64,000 nt of DNA from an uncultured Agrobacterium sp. (GCA_913777615.1 CAJYTK010000004.1:62001-126000); one strand, 5' to 3'; counted from the first letter of the stretch, positions 22,640 to 32,757 are shown. Notes: generated from the letters alone by a model not told the origin. Numbers and translations: made by a program.

Positions 22640-24073
22640 CTAATTCTGGCGCTCCGTCTCGGGGAATGCCGGATACTTGTCAAGAAGAGCCGACACAATC
22701 TTGCCGAAACCGATGCCAAGTGACGATTTTATCATCACCACGTCGCCCGGCTGCACCCATTTCAGCACGAACTCCGCCAGTTCACCTGTTGTTGGAAACC
22801 AGGAGACATTGACGCTTTCCGGCAGCGCATCGCGCAGATACGCCATCGATTCTCCCGCAAGCCACACATGTTCGATACCGGCAGACAAGATCGGGCTCGA
22901 CAGATCTTCATGGACCTCGGCGGCGAACTCGCCCATTTCCAGCATATCGCCGAGAACCGCGATGCGCCGCCCATTCCCGTGCACCTCGGCCTGCGCCAGA
23001 AGCGCAATTGCCGCACGCATGGAAGCAGGGTTGGCATTATAGCTTTCGTCGATCAGCAGGAATGAGCCGTCACCGATGGAACGGCGATGCCGCTCTCCCC
23101 TGCCCTTGACCGGCTTCAGAGCGCCAAGCGCCTGGAATGCGCGGTCGAGATTGGCGCCCGTGACAGCCACGGCACCGAGCGCCGCCATGGCGTTTTCAGC
23201 GATGTGACGACCCGGAATAGCGATATTGAGCTCGCTCGTTTCGCCATTGATGATGGCCCAAATGGTCGATCCGTTCGGCGTGCTTTCGAAATCTGCCAGA
23301 CGAAAATCGGCCTTGGCATGCTGGCCGAACGTTAGAATATGTTCGATGCCGACATTGATCGCGGTAGCTTCCAACCGCTCGAACTGCGCATTGTCTCGGT
23401 TGAGAATGACGGCGCCGCCCGGCACCACGCCCTCGAAAATTTCCGCCTTCGCGTCAGCGATCTCTTCGAGGCTATTGAAGTTGCCAAGATGTGCTGCAGC
23501 AATGGTGGTGATGATCGCCAGATGCGGTTTCACCTGCTTGACCAGCGGGCGGATTTCGTTGGGGTGGTTCATGCCCACCTCGAACACGCCGAATTCGGTA
23601 TCTGCCGGCATACGCGCTAACGTCAGCGGCACGCCCCAGTGATTGTTGAAGGACGACACCGCCGCATGAACCTTGCCCGATGGCGCCAGCACCTGCCGCA
23701 GCATTTCCTTGGTGGTCGTCTTGCCGACGGAACCGGTGACCGCAATGATGCGGGCCGAGGTTCTTTCGCGCGCGGCGATACCGAGCTTGACCAGTGCGCT
23801 GAGCACGTCGTCGACAACGATCATCGGCACGGTCAAACGACCTAGCGCTGGCAGCTTTGCCTCGGCAACGACCATCAGGCTCGCGCCATTCGCAACGGCA
23901 AAGCTCGCATAATCATGGCCGTCGACGCGATCGCCCTTGATGGCGAAGAAGGCTTCGCCCTGCTGCACCGTGCGGCTGTCGATGGAAATTCCCGTAATGC
24001 CTTGCGGCAGATTGCCGACCGGACGACCAGCCGTAATGGCGATCATGTCCGCAACTGTCCATAACCAGTTCAA
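22640..24073 (-). CDS. murF: UDP-MurNAc-tripeptide--D-alanyl-D-alanine ligase MurF
   Basis: Mur ligase that adds D-Ala-D-Ala made by Ddl. The ATP loop GSVGKTT lies at residues 114-120. The N-terminal [20 protein letters not shown] segment and the middle [11 protein letters not shown] motif are characteristic of MurF. 477 residues. Its start overlaps the murE stop by four bases. Confidence 0.97.
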   Translation of the reverse strand: MNWLWTVADMIAITAGRPVGNLPQGITGISIDSRTVQQGEAFFAIKGDRVDGHDYASFAVANGASLMVVAEAKLPALGRLTVPMIVVDDVLSALVKLGIAARERTSARIIAVTGSVGKTTTKEMLRQVLAPSGKVHAAVSSFNNHWGVPLTLARMPADTEFGVFEVGMNHPNEIRPLVKQVKPHLAIITTIAAAHLGNFNSLEEIADAKAEIFEGVVPGGAVILNRDNAQFERLEATAINVGIEHILTFGQHAKADFRLADFESTPNGSTIWAIINGETSELNIAIPGRHIAENAMAALGAVAVTGANLDRAFQALGALKPVKGRGERHRRSIGDGSFLLIDESYNANPASMRAAIALLAQAEVHGNGRRIAVLGDMLEMGEFAAEVHEDLSSPILSAGIEHVWLAGESMAYLRDALPESVNVSWFPTTGELAEFVLKWVQPGDVVMIKSSLGIGFGKIVSALLDKYPAFPETERQN

Positions 24074-25530
24074 ATCTTCAATCCTTCCAGCGCCGAACGC
24101 ACCTGTTCATGGTCGGAAAACGGCAGCGTCACGCCGCCAATGATCTGACCTTCCTCGTGCCCCTTGCCCGCAACGATCAATGTGTCTCCATTCCCCAGCA
24201 TCGACACGGCATGGCGGATCGCCTCTGCGCGGTCTGCAATCTCCAGTGCGCCCTGTGCCGCCGCCATGATCTCGGATCGAATGGTGGCGGGCTCCTCCGA
24301 ACGCGGGTTGTCGTCTGTGACGATGACAACGTCCGAAAGCCGTGTGGCGACCTCGCCCATGATCGGACGCTTGCCCTTGTCACGGTCGCCGCCGCAGCCG
24401 AAAACAGTAATGATGCGACCCGAGGTGAAAGGACGCACGGAGGTCAGAACGTTCTCCAGCGCGTCCGGCTTGTGAGCATAATCCACGTAAGCCAACGCGC
24501 CGTTCTTCGTCTGCCCTACCAGTTCCAGACGACCGGCAGCGCCAATCAGCTTTTCCAGCGCTTTCATGGCTACCGCCACAGGCACACCGGTGGACATGGC
24601 AAGACCCGCTGAAACGAGAGCATTGGCCACCTGGAAGTCGCCGGCGAGCGGAATATCCACTTCGTGAATTGCGCCTTCGTGATGCACTTCGATCATCTGC
24701 TTGTGGCGAAAGTGCTCTACACGCTTCAGCGCCAGATAGTCACCCTTTCGACCCACGGTGCGCACGTCGTGACCGGCTTTGGTCGCGACCTCTATTGCCT
24801 GCGCAGACCATGGGTCGTCGGCAAAGATGACGACCGGAGAGCCCTTCGGAAGAAGAGTATCGAAGAGCCGCATCTTGGCGGCCATGTAGTCCTCGACGGT
24901 CGGATGGTAGTCCATATGATCGCGGCCGAGATTGGTGAAACCGGCAGCCGAGAGCTTGACGCCGTCGAGACGGCGCTGGTCGAGACCATGGCTCGACGCC
25001 TCCATGGCCGCATGCGTCACGCCTTCTGCGGCGAGTTCTGCCAGAAGCGCATGCAACGAAACAGGATCGGGCGTGGTGAGCGAGCCGTACTCCTCACGGC
25101 CAGGCGCAATAACGCCGGTGGTGCCGATCTGTGCTGCGGGATGGCCGGCAAAAGCCCAAATCTGGCGGGTGAAGGATGCAACGGAAGTCTTGCCAGCCGT
25201 ACCGGTCACGGCAACCATGGTTTCCGGCTGTTTTCCGTAAAAGCGGGCGGCAGCGAGCGCGAGATACAATCTCGGATCGGAAACGACGAGAACCGGTACG
25301 TCTGCGGATACAGGCTGGCCGGTCACGACCGCGGCCGCACCCTTGGCGACGGCATCCTTTACGAAACTCGTGCCGTCCGCCTTATTGCCTGCAACGGCAA
25401 CGAAGAGCGCGCCCGGCTCGACCTTGCGGCTATCAGCCGTGATCGAGGTGATGGTCAGCGCTCCGGCATCTGCGCGAAGCAATTCATTCAGTTCCGGAAA
25501 CGACTGTCCCGATAGATCTCGCAAATTCAT
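24070..25530 (-). CDS. murE: UDP-MurNAc-tripeptide synthetase MurE (meso-DAP type)
   Basis: Mur ligase adding the third stem residue. The specificity motif DNPR (about residues 407-410) indicates meso-diaminopimelate as substrate. The ATP loop reads GTAGKT (residues 110-115) rather than the commoner GTNGKT. ATG 25530 (MNLRDLSG) is preferred over the in-frame ATG at 25545, whose purine run lies only 1-2 nt upstream; the choice is not certain. 486 residues with this start. Confidence 0.95.
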   Translation of the reverse strand: MNLRDLSGQSFPELNELLRADAGALTITSITADSRKVEPGALFVAVAGNKADGTSFVKDAVAKGAAAVVTGQPVSADVPVLVVSDPRLYLALAAARFYGKQPETMVAVTGTAGKTSVASFTRQIWAFAGHPAAQIGTTGVIAPGREEYGSLTTPDPVSLHALLAELAAEGVTHAAMEASSHGLDQRRLDGVKLSAAGFTNLGRDHMDYHPTVEDYMAAKMRLFDTLLPKGSPVVIFADDPWSAQAIEVATKAGHDVRTVGRKGDYLALKRVEHFRHKQMIEVHHEGAIHEVDIPLAGDFQVANALVSAGLAMSTGVPVAVAMKALEKLIGAAGRLELVGQTKNGALAYVDYAHKPDALENVLTSVRPFTSGRIITVFGCGGDRDKGKRPIMGEVATRLSDVVIVTDDNPRSEEPATIRSEIMAAAQGALEIADRAEAIRHAVSMLGNGDTLIVAGKGHEEGQIIGGVTLPFSDHEQVRSALEGLKI

Positions 25531-25588
25531 TGATGTGTCCGTCATGTCCCCCCGACGCGAATCGCCGGTCCATCATAAGCTGTACCAA

Positions 25589-27328
25589 TCAATAAGACAC
25601 GAGCAAGGCCGAGCCATCCTTACCGAACTTCGGCTTCACGCCGAGGATCGCGGCAGAGCGGGCGATGATGTCATGCACCATCGGAGCCGCGGAAGAGCCT
25701 GCAAGTGCCGCACCATTGCCCTTGTCCGTCTTCGGTTCGTCGATGAAGGAAAGCACGACATATTCTGGCTTCTCCATCGGGAAAGCCGAGAGGAAGGCGT
25801 TGAAGTTCTTGTCATGCACGTAGCGGCCATTGACCACCTTGTCGGCAGTACCCGTCTTGCCACCCACGTTGAAGCCTTCGACACGGGCGTTACGGCCTGA
25901 GCCGTTGACGCCATTCCACTCGAACAGGAAGCGCATGTCACGGCTAGTGGTGGGCTTGATGACCTGCTTGGCGACGAGATCGGCCTGTTCGACAGTGCGC
26001 GGCAGGAAGGTTGGCTCGATCAGCTTGCCGCCATTGACGAGTGCCGCACCGGCAATTGCCGTTTGCAGCGGGGTCGTCGAAACACCGTGACCGAAGGAGA
26101 TCGTGATGGAGTTGATCTTCTTCCACTGGCGCGGCTGCGTCGGCATTGCCACTTCCGGAAGCTCCGTCTGCATTTTGGACAACAGGCCAAGACGCGTCAG
26201 AAACTCCTTATGCCCTTCCGTACCGACCGTATCGGCGATTTTCGCCGTGCCGATGTTGGACGAATACTGGAAGATTTCAGGCACGGAAAGCACGCGGCCT
26301 TTGCCGTGGAAATCCTTGATGGTGAAGCCACCGATGCGGATCGGGAAGCGGGCATCGAAGGTGGACCCCAAGTTGATGCCACCCTCGTCCAGACCCATGG
26401 CGATGGTGAAGGATTTGAAGGTCGAGCCCATTTCGAACGTACCGTTCGACATGCGGTTCAGCCAGCCTTCCTTGGCGCCTTCCGCCGGATTGTTGGGATC
26501 GTAATCCGGCAGTGATGCCATGGCGAGGATTTCGCCCGTATGCACATTGATAACGACAGCACCCGCGCCGATCGCCTGGAATTTCTGGATAGCGTTGACC
26601 ACCACTTCGCGCACGATGGCCTGGACGCGGAGATCGATGGAAAGCTTCACCGGCTCCAGCGGCTGATCGGACGTCATGCCGAGTGCGGTCAGATCCGCAA
26701 GGCCCTGACTGTCGAGATAACGCTCCATGCCGGCAACGCCGCGGTTATCGATATTGACATGGCCGATGACGTGCGCTGCTGTCGGGCCACCGGGATAGAA
26801 GCGACGTTTCTCAGGCCGAAAGCCGATGCCGGGAATGCCGAGCGCGAGAATCTGACTCTGCTGCTTCGGCGTCAACTGACGGCGCAGCCACTGGAAGCGT
26901 GAACTGGAGGTCAGCTTCTGATAGGTGCCGCGCGTATCGAGATCGGGAAGAACCGTGCGCAGCTTCTCGATTGCCTCGTCGACATCGACGATGCGATGCG
27001 GTTCGGCAAAGAGCGATACGGTGCGGATATCGGTGGCGAGCACTTCGCCATTGCGGTCCAGAAGGTCGGGACGCGAGGCCATCAGCCTGTCGGCAGGCGC
27101 GATGCTGGACACTGTTTCCTGCTGGGCCAGACCATATTGCACCAGACGACCGCCGATGACGCCGTAGAAGCAGACGAAGCCGAAGATCAAAAGGCCGACG
27201 CGGCTTTTTGCCTGCGAAGCGCGCTTCTTGCGCGCACCGTCAAACGCAGCATGGTCCGCTCCGCCAATCGTGCTGGCGGAGAAATGGGCCTTGCTCTTCA
27301 AAACCATGACGCGGGAGAGAAAAGACAT
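25589..27328 (-). CDS. ftsI: Septal transpeptidase FtsI (PBP3, class B)
   Basis: Class B penicillin-binding protein that cross-links septal peptidoglycan. An unusually long ~43-residue cytoplasmic tail precedes a membrane anchor at about residues 44-60. Catalytic motifs are complete: STFK at 302-305, SSN at 356-358 and KTGT at 491-494. 579 residues. The start codon shares one base with the stop of the FtsL-like gene upstream. Confidence 0.97.
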   Translation of the reverse strand: MSFLSRVMVLKSKAHFSASTIGGADHAAFDGARKKRASQAKSRVGLLIFGFVCFYGVIGGRLVQYGLAQQETVSSIAPADRLMASRPDLLDRNGEVLATDIRTVSLFAEPHRIVDVDEAIEKLRTVLPDLDTRGTYQKLTSSSRFQWLRRQLTPKQQSQILALGIPGIGFRPEKRRFYPGGPTAAHVIGHVNIDNRGVAGMERYLDSQGLADLTALGMTSDQPLEPVKLSIDLRVQAIVREVVVNAIQKFQAIGAGAVVINVHTGEILAMASLPDYDPNNPAEGAKEGWLNRMSNGTFEMGSTFKSFTIAMGLDEGGINLGSTFDARFPIRIGGFTIKDFHGKGRVLSVPEIFQYSSNIGTAKIADTVGTEGHKEFLTRLGLLSKMQTELPEVAMPTQPRQWKKINSITISFGHGVSTTPLQTAIAGAALVNGGKLIEPTFLPRTVEQADLVAKQVIKPTTSRDMRFLFEWNGVNGSGRNARVEGFNVGGKTGTADKVVNGRYVHDKNFNAFLSAFPMEKPEYVVLSFIDEPKTDKGNGAALAGSSAAPMVHDIIARSAAILGVKPKFGKDGSALLVSY

Positions 27329-27891
27329 CAGTCCACCGATCCTGTTATCGTTTCATCCATTTCGCCAGACTCGTCGCCAACCGGCGCTCTTGGCGCAGGC
27401 ATCGGCTGCTTCGGCGCGCGTGCCACATGAGAGCGCGGCGCCGGTGCTGGAACAGGCTTGCCGCCAGTAGCGACAATCTGGCCGGCAGGCGCAGACTTCG
27501 GCTTGGCACCACCAAGTGTGGCACCCGGCTTCGAACCATTGACGGCCGCAGCAATCACGTCCTCGACGCTCATGCCTTCAGGCTCTGGCGGCTGCGGCAA
27601 CTGCGAACGCAGCATCGGCAGTTCCTGCGGCTGCGCCAGCTGCGTCGGCAAGGTGGGCGCCAACTGGAGATCGGCCTGATAGGCATTGACGAGACGATGC
27701 AGGCGGTTCGGCTGCGTTAGAAGCGCCCAGTCGGCCCGCAGTAGATCGATCGTGTCGCGCTCTAGCCTGATCTCGGCTTCGAGCTTCTTGACCGATTCAA
27801 GCTTGAGATCGGCCTGATGCTTGATGGAATAGGTGACGACGGCTGCTGCCACCATCACGCCGACGAGGATGAGGTCGAGTGTGCGTAGCAT
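27328..27891 (-). CDS. ftsL: FtsL-like divisome protein with long C-terminal tail
   Basis: Position between rsmH and ftsI and topology point to FtsL: a short N-terminus, one membrane helix (residues ~4-20), then a heptad-rich coiled coil (LESVKKLEAEIRLERDTIDL). Rhizobial FtsL is poorly conserved, so the name rests on context and architecture. With ~187 residues it is longer than most FtsL; the last ~100 residues are rich in Pro, Ala, Gly and Lys and probably disordered. The ATG at 27891 lies 5 nt before the end of rsmH. Confidence 0.82.
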   Translation of the reverse strand: MLRTLDLILVGVMVAAAVVTYSIKHQADLKLESVKKLEAEIRLERDTIDLLRADWALLTQPNRLHRLVNAYQADLQLAPTLPTQLAQPQELPMLRSQLPQPPEPEGMSVEDVIAAAVNGSKPGATLGGAKPKSAPAGQIVATGGKPVPAPAPRSHVARAPKQPMPAPRAPVGDESGEMDETITGSVD

Positions 27892-27892
27892 A

Positions 27893-28918
27893 TCAGCCTC
27901 CCATCTTTTCAAGGCTGGCGAGATCAGGAAGTTCGAAAATTGACATGTCCGGCGAACGGACCGCAGCGTTGGTGCGAATACCCGCACGCAGCTTGGCGGA
28001 ACGGGCACGCGGATTCATCTCCGCCTCTTCCTCGCTCGCAGCGATCATCGGCTTGCCCAGCGCATCGAAGATCGCCGGCTTGTCTTCGACCATCGGCATG
28101 TGACGGGACCCTGCCGCACGGCCGGAACGATCAGCGAAATACTTCTTCACGATGCGATCTTCCAGCGAGTGAAAAGTAACGACCACGAGACGACCACCGG
28201 GCTTCAATACCTGCTCGGCAGCAAATAAGGCTTTGGCCAGTTCGCCTAGTTCGTCATTGACGAAGACGCGCAGCGCCTGGAAAACACGGGTTGCGGGATG
28301 TATCTTGTCCTTCGCCTTGCGGGGCGTGACGATTTCTATCAGCCCGGCAAGATCGCGGGTGGTGCGGAAAGGCTCCTCGGCACGCTTCTTCTCGATGGCG
28401 CGAGCAATACGCCCAGCCTGCTTTTCCTCACCGAGGAAGCCGAAAATGCGGATCAGATCGCCGACCTTGCAGCGATTGACGACATCGGCAGCCGACACGC
28501 CGGATGCGGACATGCGCATGTCGAGTGGGCCGTTCTTCTGAAAGGAGAAGCCGCGCTCTGCCTCGTCGATCTGCATGGAGGACACGCCGATATCGAGCAC
28601 GACGCCGTCAAGCCCTTCAGAGGGTGCGTGCGTTGCCAGATCGGAAAATTGCGATTGAATGAGAGAAAGCCGCCCGCCATTGGCTGCGACCATCGCTTGT
28701 CCGCCAGCAATGGCGGTGGGATCGCGGTCAAGCGCAATCACGTTGGCGCCACAATCGAGGATCGCCTGGGTGTAGCCGCCAGCGCCGAATGTACCGTCGA
28801 GAATGATCTTGCCTTGAGCGGGATCGAGCGCGCTTAAAACTTCGCGAAGGAGAACCGGAATGTGGCGAACAGGTCCGCCACCGGCATCAGAAGATCGTCC
28901 GCCAGAATTCGCCGCCAT
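27893..28918 (-). CDS. rsmH: 16S rRNA m4C1402 methyltransferase RsmH (MraW)
   Basis: SAM-dependent N4-methyltransferase for C1402 of 16S rRNA. The protein shows the N-terminal [20 protein letters not shown] loop [32 protein letters not shown] and [13 protein letters not shown], all diagnostic. ATG 28918 gives 341 residues and sits 14 nt after mraZ; the frame stays open to 29545 but that would overlap mraZ entirely, so the longer form is rejected. Confidence 0.97.
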   Translation of the reverse strand: MAANSGGRSSDAGGGPVRHIPVLLREVLSALDPAQGKIILDGTFGAGGYTQAILDCGANVIALDRDPTAIAGGQAMVAANGGRLSLIQSQFSDLATHAPSEGLDGVVLDIGVSSMQIDEAERGFSFQKNGPLDMRMSASGVSAADVVNRCKVGDLIRIFGFLGEEKQAGRIARAIEKKRAEEPFRTTRDLAGLIEIVTPRKAKDKIHPATRVFQALRVFVNDELGELAKALFAAEQVLKPGGRLVVVTFHSLEDRIVKKYFADRSGRAAGSRHMPMVEDKPAIFDALGKPMIAASEEEAEMNPRARSAKLRAGIRTNAAVRSPDMSIFELPDLASLEKMGG

Positions 28919-28932
28919 TCCGTGTCCCCGCC

Positions 28933-29373
28933 TTATACGGGACGAACAGCAGAAAAACTGCGCCCCGCTCTTGCGGCCGTCTGCGCCTCGTGAAACGCCT
29001 CCGGCCGCCACAACTGAAAATGATCCGCCCGACCGACAAAGGTCACTTCCGCGGTGATGCCGGTGAAGTCCCGGATGAAATCCGTGACCATCAGCCGCCC
29101 TTCCCCGTCGAGCTTCATGAACACGCCGCCACCGTGAACCAGCAGCGACATCGCATTTGCTTCCGGCGAAAACGCGTCCATCGACGCGATCTGCCGCTCG
29201 TAGCGATCCAACAGGTCCGGCCCGCCAATGCTGATGGCCGGAAAGGCAAAATCCTGAAGGCAATAAAGCTCCTGGATTTCGCGCTGCGCCAACACCGAAC
29301 GAAACGCCGAAGGAACCGAAACGCGCCCCTTGGCGTCGATCCTGTTCGTCACGTTCGATAAAAAGCGCCCCAT
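28933..29373 (-). CDS. mraZ: Transcriptional regulator MraZ
   Basis: AbrB-fold DNA-binding protein, first gene of the dcw cluster and known in other bacteria to repress its own operon through short TGGG-type repeats. The 146-residue protein shows [19 protein letters not shown] in the N-terminal half and a second copy-like segment ([16 protein letters not shown]) in the C-terminal half, as expected for the two-repeat fold. ATG 29373 (MGRFLSNV) is chosen over an upstream in-frame ATG. Confidence 0.95.
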   Translation of the reverse strand: MGRFLSNVTNRIDAKGRVSVPSAFRSVLAQREIQELYCLQDFAFPAISIGGPDLLDRYERQIASMDAFSPEANAMSLLVHGGGVFMKLDGEGRLMVTDFIRDFTGITAEVTFVGRADHFQLWRPEAFHEAQTAARAGRSFSAVRPV

Positions 29374-29534
29374 GTGACAACTCGCCAAAAACGCCTGAAG
29401 CCGCATGCTCAGACGACACCGATACGCACGACAAATCGCTGACCGGCAGAACCAAAAGTCCTGCAGCCTTGGAAAGGCCTTGTCTCCGTTTCAGCGATTG
29501 CGGGTCAAAAACACGACCCCTTGCGGTGTGCATT

Positions 29535-29568
29535 TGGGTTACCATGGGACACTATGGGCGTCAATGGG
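29535..29568. promoter_or_regulatory. Four TGGG repeats at 10-bp spacing (candidate MraZ operator)
   Basis: TGGG begins at 29535, 29545, 29555 and 29565, exactly 10 bp apart, which puts all boxes on one face of the helix. E. coli MraZ binds TGGGN repeats with 5-nt spacers, the same period. Here TGGG is on the plus strand, opposite to the direction of mraZ transcription. Confidence 0.65.
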
Positions 29569-29619
29569 AGAAGGCGGCGCGAACCGACTTCGGATTCGAA
29601 TATTCATATCCCGTTAAGT

Positions 29620-29635
29620 TTAACGAATGGTTTAC
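29620..29635 (-). promoter_or_regulatory. CtrA-like site upstream of mraZ
   Basis: TTAACGAATGGTTTAC has the TTAA-N7-TTTAC layout and matches the ddlB-upstream site in 14 of 16 bases. It lies about 250 nt upstream of the mraZ start codon. Confidence 0.45.
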
Positions 29636-29765
29636 CGGCAAGGGTTTGAAGCGACTTCTTCACTTGACCTAACGGAAGTCAGGAGCAAAAATTATCGAAC
29701 GATAACAAGAGCCTATTCCGATGAGCGGAATCTGCTTCGCACCACTTTGGAAAAAGAGAAAAATC

Positions 29766-30167
29766 GCCAGTTGGCCTGTAAGCCGGGTTCTGTATGGCTC
29801 CGGTTTGACCCGGAACGTGGCAGCCATTCATCTGGGACGACATTTGCATGCCGCCTCGCGCAACCCACCCGGATGACTCGCCCGGAAACAGGCTGTAGGC
29901 ACTGCTTTGGCAGCGCCCCACGTCATCCCTATTCGGTCTTGCTCCCGGTGGGGTTTACCATGCCACCCCTGTTACCAGCGGCGCGGTGGGCTCTTACCCC
30001 ACCCTTTCACCCTTACCACCTAAAAGGTGGCGGTCTACTCTCTGCGGCACTTTCCCTAGGGTCGCCCCCGCCGGACGTTATCCGGCACCGTGTTTCCGTG
30101 GAGCCCGGACTTTCCTCACCCTACCGTCTTTCGACATTGGTAAAGCGCGGCTGCCCGGCCAACTGGC
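29766..30167 (-). ncRNA. rnpB: RNase P RNA (type A)
   Basis: Catalytic RNA that matures tRNA 5' ends. On the minus strand the 5' arm GCCAGTTGGCC (from 30167) is exactly complementary to the 3' arm GGCCAACTGGC (ending 29766), forming helix P1. The universally conserved block GAGGAAAGTCCGGGCTCC is at 30118-30101, and AGACCGCC (complement near 30030) and the closing AACCCGGCTTACAG are present. About 402 nt, as in related species. Past the 3' end runs GATTTTTCTCTTTTT, a plausible terminator tract. Protein frames crossing this region are chance. Confidence 0.96.
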
Positions 30168-30249
30168 ACGCGCTCCTTAGACGGGTTCAGGATGAAAAGC
30201 CAACGGAAAATCGGCACGCTCTGGAGCGCGTTCGCAGATGGTGGCAACG

Positions 30250-31443
30250 CTATGGACAAAAGACCGGTGCGAAATCGGTTTCGTATCCCTCATCCTTGAG
30301 GTGGCCTTGCCTCAGGAGCACCGCGCCCAGCCGCCCGATCTCGTCAGAGCTCTTCGCCGCCGCACCGCAGCCGCCTGTCAGAACAGCAATCCGTTGCGAT
30401 CCGCAATAGCCGATCGCCGGATAACCGCTCGACGTATAGGACGTGACGCAGCCTGCCATCGACAATCTCTCCACATCGATACCGGGAACGAGCGTCTTGA
30501 CGATGGCTGCGAGATTGTCGCGCACCTCAGGCTTACCGCCAGCGCGAAACCAGGCGCGCAGTTCCGCGTCGCTGCCCAGCAGAATATCTTCGGGCTCACC
30601 GCCGATTTTTAGATAGGTCTTGCCATCAGGATAGAGGACGGGGGGCAAGAGATAGATATGCTTGCTCGCGTCACTCGGCTCGTAGATCAGCGATGGCATT
30701 TCGGCATAGTCTGCAAGCTTGGTGTTGTCGATTTCGAAGAAAGCAACCGTGCGACCATAGACTTCCATCGAAAGAGGCTCAGGGAGCAGTCCCATTGCGA
30801 TGGAAAATCCGCCCGCAGCAACCAGCACCTTTTCCGCTGTATAGCGCTTGCCGGAGACCGTCGTGACAATCGCCAAACCACCCTCGTCGCGCACCGAAAC
30901 CGCAACGTCGTCATAGCGCGTAACACCGCGCTTCTCGGCGGCAACAATCTGTGCCCGCACCAACCCACGTGGATTGATGTGTCCGGCATTGCGCGGCTCG
31001 AACACGCCTTCGCAACCGCTTTCAAAGGAAAAGTAAGGAAAGCGCTGGATCAACTCGGCATCGCCCAGAACTTGTGTTTCAACACCAAGCGTCTCTGCCG
31101 CCGCGCAGACATTCTCGATATAGGGAACACCCGTGCCGCGCGCCTTGCCGACGATCAGGCAACCGACCTCATGGTAGAAATCGATGCCGCTCTCGTTTTC
31201 AATTTCCTGGTAACGCGCAATCGAGCGATTGGCGAGCCGGGCCCAATCCGCATCGTCATCGATGGTGCGCGTAATCCGCGCCGCATCGTAATGGCTGGCA
31301 AACACACCCTGATGACGTGCGATGTCCGCCGGCTCATTCGGCCCGATCAGCGCGACGCCATCCGACCCAAGAGACAGATGCCGGGCCGCGGCAGCCCCCA
31401 TCATACCCGCGCCGACGACGATGTATTTAAACTGCGCTGCCAT
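30250..31443 (-). CDS. FAD-dependent oxidoreductase, sarcosine-oxidase-like (copy 1)
   Basis: DAO-superfamily flavoprotein of 397 residues with the N-terminal FAD loop VVGAGMMGAAAARHL. The overall layout matches monomeric sarcosine / N-methyl amino acid oxidases, which oxidise secondary amines and release H2O2. A Cys in AGCVTSYTSSGYPAIG falls where the covalent flavin Cys of that family lies. The neighbouring gene is a clear paralogue. The substrate is unknown. Confidence 0.85.
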   Translation of the reverse strand: MAAQFKYIVVGAGMMGAAAARHLSLGSDGVALIGPNEPADIARHQGVFASHYDAARITRTIDDDADWARLANRSIARYQEIENESGIDFYHEVGCLIVGKARGTGVPYIENVCAAAETLGVETQVLGDAELIQRFPYFSFESGCEGVFEPRNAGHINPRGLVRAQIVAAEKRGVTRYDDVAVSVRDEGGLAIVTTVSGKRYTAEKVLVAAGGFSIAMGLLPEPLSMEVYGRTVAFFEIDNTKLADYAEMPSLIYEPSDASKHIYLLPPVLYPDGKTYLKIGGEPEDILLGSDAELRAWFRAGGKPEVRDNLAAIVKTLVPGIDVERLSMAGCVTSYTSSGYPAIGYCGSQRIAVLTGGCGAAAKSSDEIGRLGAVLLRQGHLKDEGYETDFAPVFCP

Positions 31444-31569
31444 GCCCGGTGTCCTCCAATTTGAGATTCTGCTTCAGTGACTTGTAGCGGCTTCTTGAAT
31501 CACCGTCAGAGAGATTTAAGACATCGATGAAGGCGCACGTCTGCGACAACGTCTGCATCATTGACATCG

Positions 31570-32757
31570 TCAAACGAACACCGGCGCCATCTGCGCTGCA
31601 AAATCATCCTCGCCGAGTTGCCCCTCCAGCAGAAGCACTGCTCCCAGACGGCCGATTTCGTCGGACGATTTTGCCGAGACGAAATTGCCACCAGTCAGGA
31701 CCGCGATATTGGAAGACGATGTGTAGCCGATGTAGGGATAGCCGGTGCGAGTGATGGAGGCGACGCAGGAGCCGGAGGTGATGGGACATCCTGCAAGAGC
31801 CGGCATCAATTCGACAGCACGGCGGACAAGGAATTCCACTTCACTCGCCGTTCCATCCGAATGAAACCATCGGATCGCCTGATCGAGCGTGTCCAAACGG
31901 CCCTTCTCGCTTTCACCGCCGATCTTCAAATAGACCTTGCCATCAGGATATCGCACAGGTGGAAGGATATAGACGATGTCGTCTTCGTTTTCCGCAAGGA
32001 CGATAGTGGATGGCATACCGGCGAAGGCTTTCTGCTTGTCTTCATCGAGTTCGAAGAAGGCGATGGTCCGGCCGGTGGCCGCCATATCGACTTTGACGGG
32101 CAGGATATCGCCCATATTCGTGAAGCCGCCAGCCGCCACGATGACTTTTTGCGCCGAGTAGCGCGCACCTTCCGATGTTTCGACCTCGACACCGCGAGAG
32201 CTGTCGAAAACCTTGGCAACCGTCTCACGAACGATCGAGGCACCCTGCTGCTCGGCGATCGCGATCTGGGCCTTGACCATCGCGCGTGGATTGACGTAGC
32301 CGGCATTACGCGGCTCGAACCATCCATGATGATCCTGCGGTAGCGAGAACATCGGAAAGCGAGCCGAAAGCGAGCGGGTATCGTAGGTTTCGACCGTCAA
32401 CCCCAAGGCGTCCTTGCGACCCATGGCGCCCGATACGTATGCACCGCCGAGACCCGCGCCGTTGCCGCTGAAGAGGCAGCCGACCTCGTGATAAAAGCCA
32501 ATGCCGCTCTTTTGCTCGATCTCGCCGTAACGAGAGATCGAGCGCTTCGCAAGCTCAGCCCACACGGGATCGCCATCGAAGCCGCGTGTGATTCGCGCCT
32601 CGTCGTAATGGCTTGAGAACACGCCATGATGGGTCTTTCGGTTCGAAGGTTCGGCAGGACCGATCAAAGCGACCCCGTCCGTCTGCGACGAGAGATGGCG
32701 AGCTGCGGCAGCACCCATCATCCCGGCTCCGATCACGATATACCTAAAGTCTCTCAT
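31570..32757 (-). CDS. FAD-dependent oxidoreductase, sarcosine-oxidase-like (copy 2)
   Basis: 395-residue paralogue of the preceding flavoprotein, with the same VIGAGMMGAAAARHLS start and shared blocks such as GVFSSHYDEARITR, FYHEVGC, EPRNAGYVNPR, YLKIGGE and AKSSDEIGRLGAVLL. The corresponding Cys is present (SGSCVASITRTGYPYIG). ATG 32757 (MRDFRYIV) is chosen over an in-frame upstream ATG. A 126-nt gap separates the copies, so they may be transcribed separately. Confidence 0.85.
   Translation of the reverse strand: MRDFRYIVIGAGMMGAAAARHLSSQTDGVALIGPAEPSNRKTHHGVFSSHYDEARITRGFDGDPVWAELAKRSISRYGEIEQKSGIGFYHEVGCLFSGNGAGLGGAYVSGAMGRKDALGLTVETYDTRSLSARFPMFSLPQDHHGWFEPRNAGYVNPRAMVKAQIAIAEQQGASIVRETVAKVFDSSRGVEVETSEGARYSAQKVIVAAGGFTNMGDILPVKVDMAATGRTIAFFELDEDKQKAFAGMPSTIVLAENEDDIVYILPPVRYPDGKVYLKIGGESEKGRLDTLDQAIRWFHSDGTASEVEFLVRRAVELMPALAGCPITSGSCVASITRTGYPYIGYTSSSNIAVLTGGNFVSAKSSDEIGRLGAVLLLEGQLGEDDFAAQMAPVFV

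Larger units (their letters stand above)
29374..29765 (-). promoter_or_regulatory. mraZ/dcw promoter region
   Basis: 392 bp between mraZ and rnpB with no credible gene. It contains four TGGG repeats (29535-29568), a TTGACG hexamer on the minus strand (29564-29559) that could serve as a -35 box within them, one GANTC site at 29593 and a CtrA-like site at 29620-29635. The end nearest rnpB holds that RNA's T-rich terminator tract. Confidence 0.7.

Noticed and set aside
28919-29545. N-terminal extension of rsmH
   Set aside because: Would place coding sequence through the whole of mraZ in another frame; the MAANSGG start fits the family length.
29535-29568. TGGG repeats as part of a CRISPR array
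   Set aside because: Unit is only 10 bp with no spacers; fits an operator instead.
29627-30409. Plus-strand 260-residue frame
   Set aside because: It lies across the RNase P RNA, whose paired ends and conserved core are clear on the minus strand.
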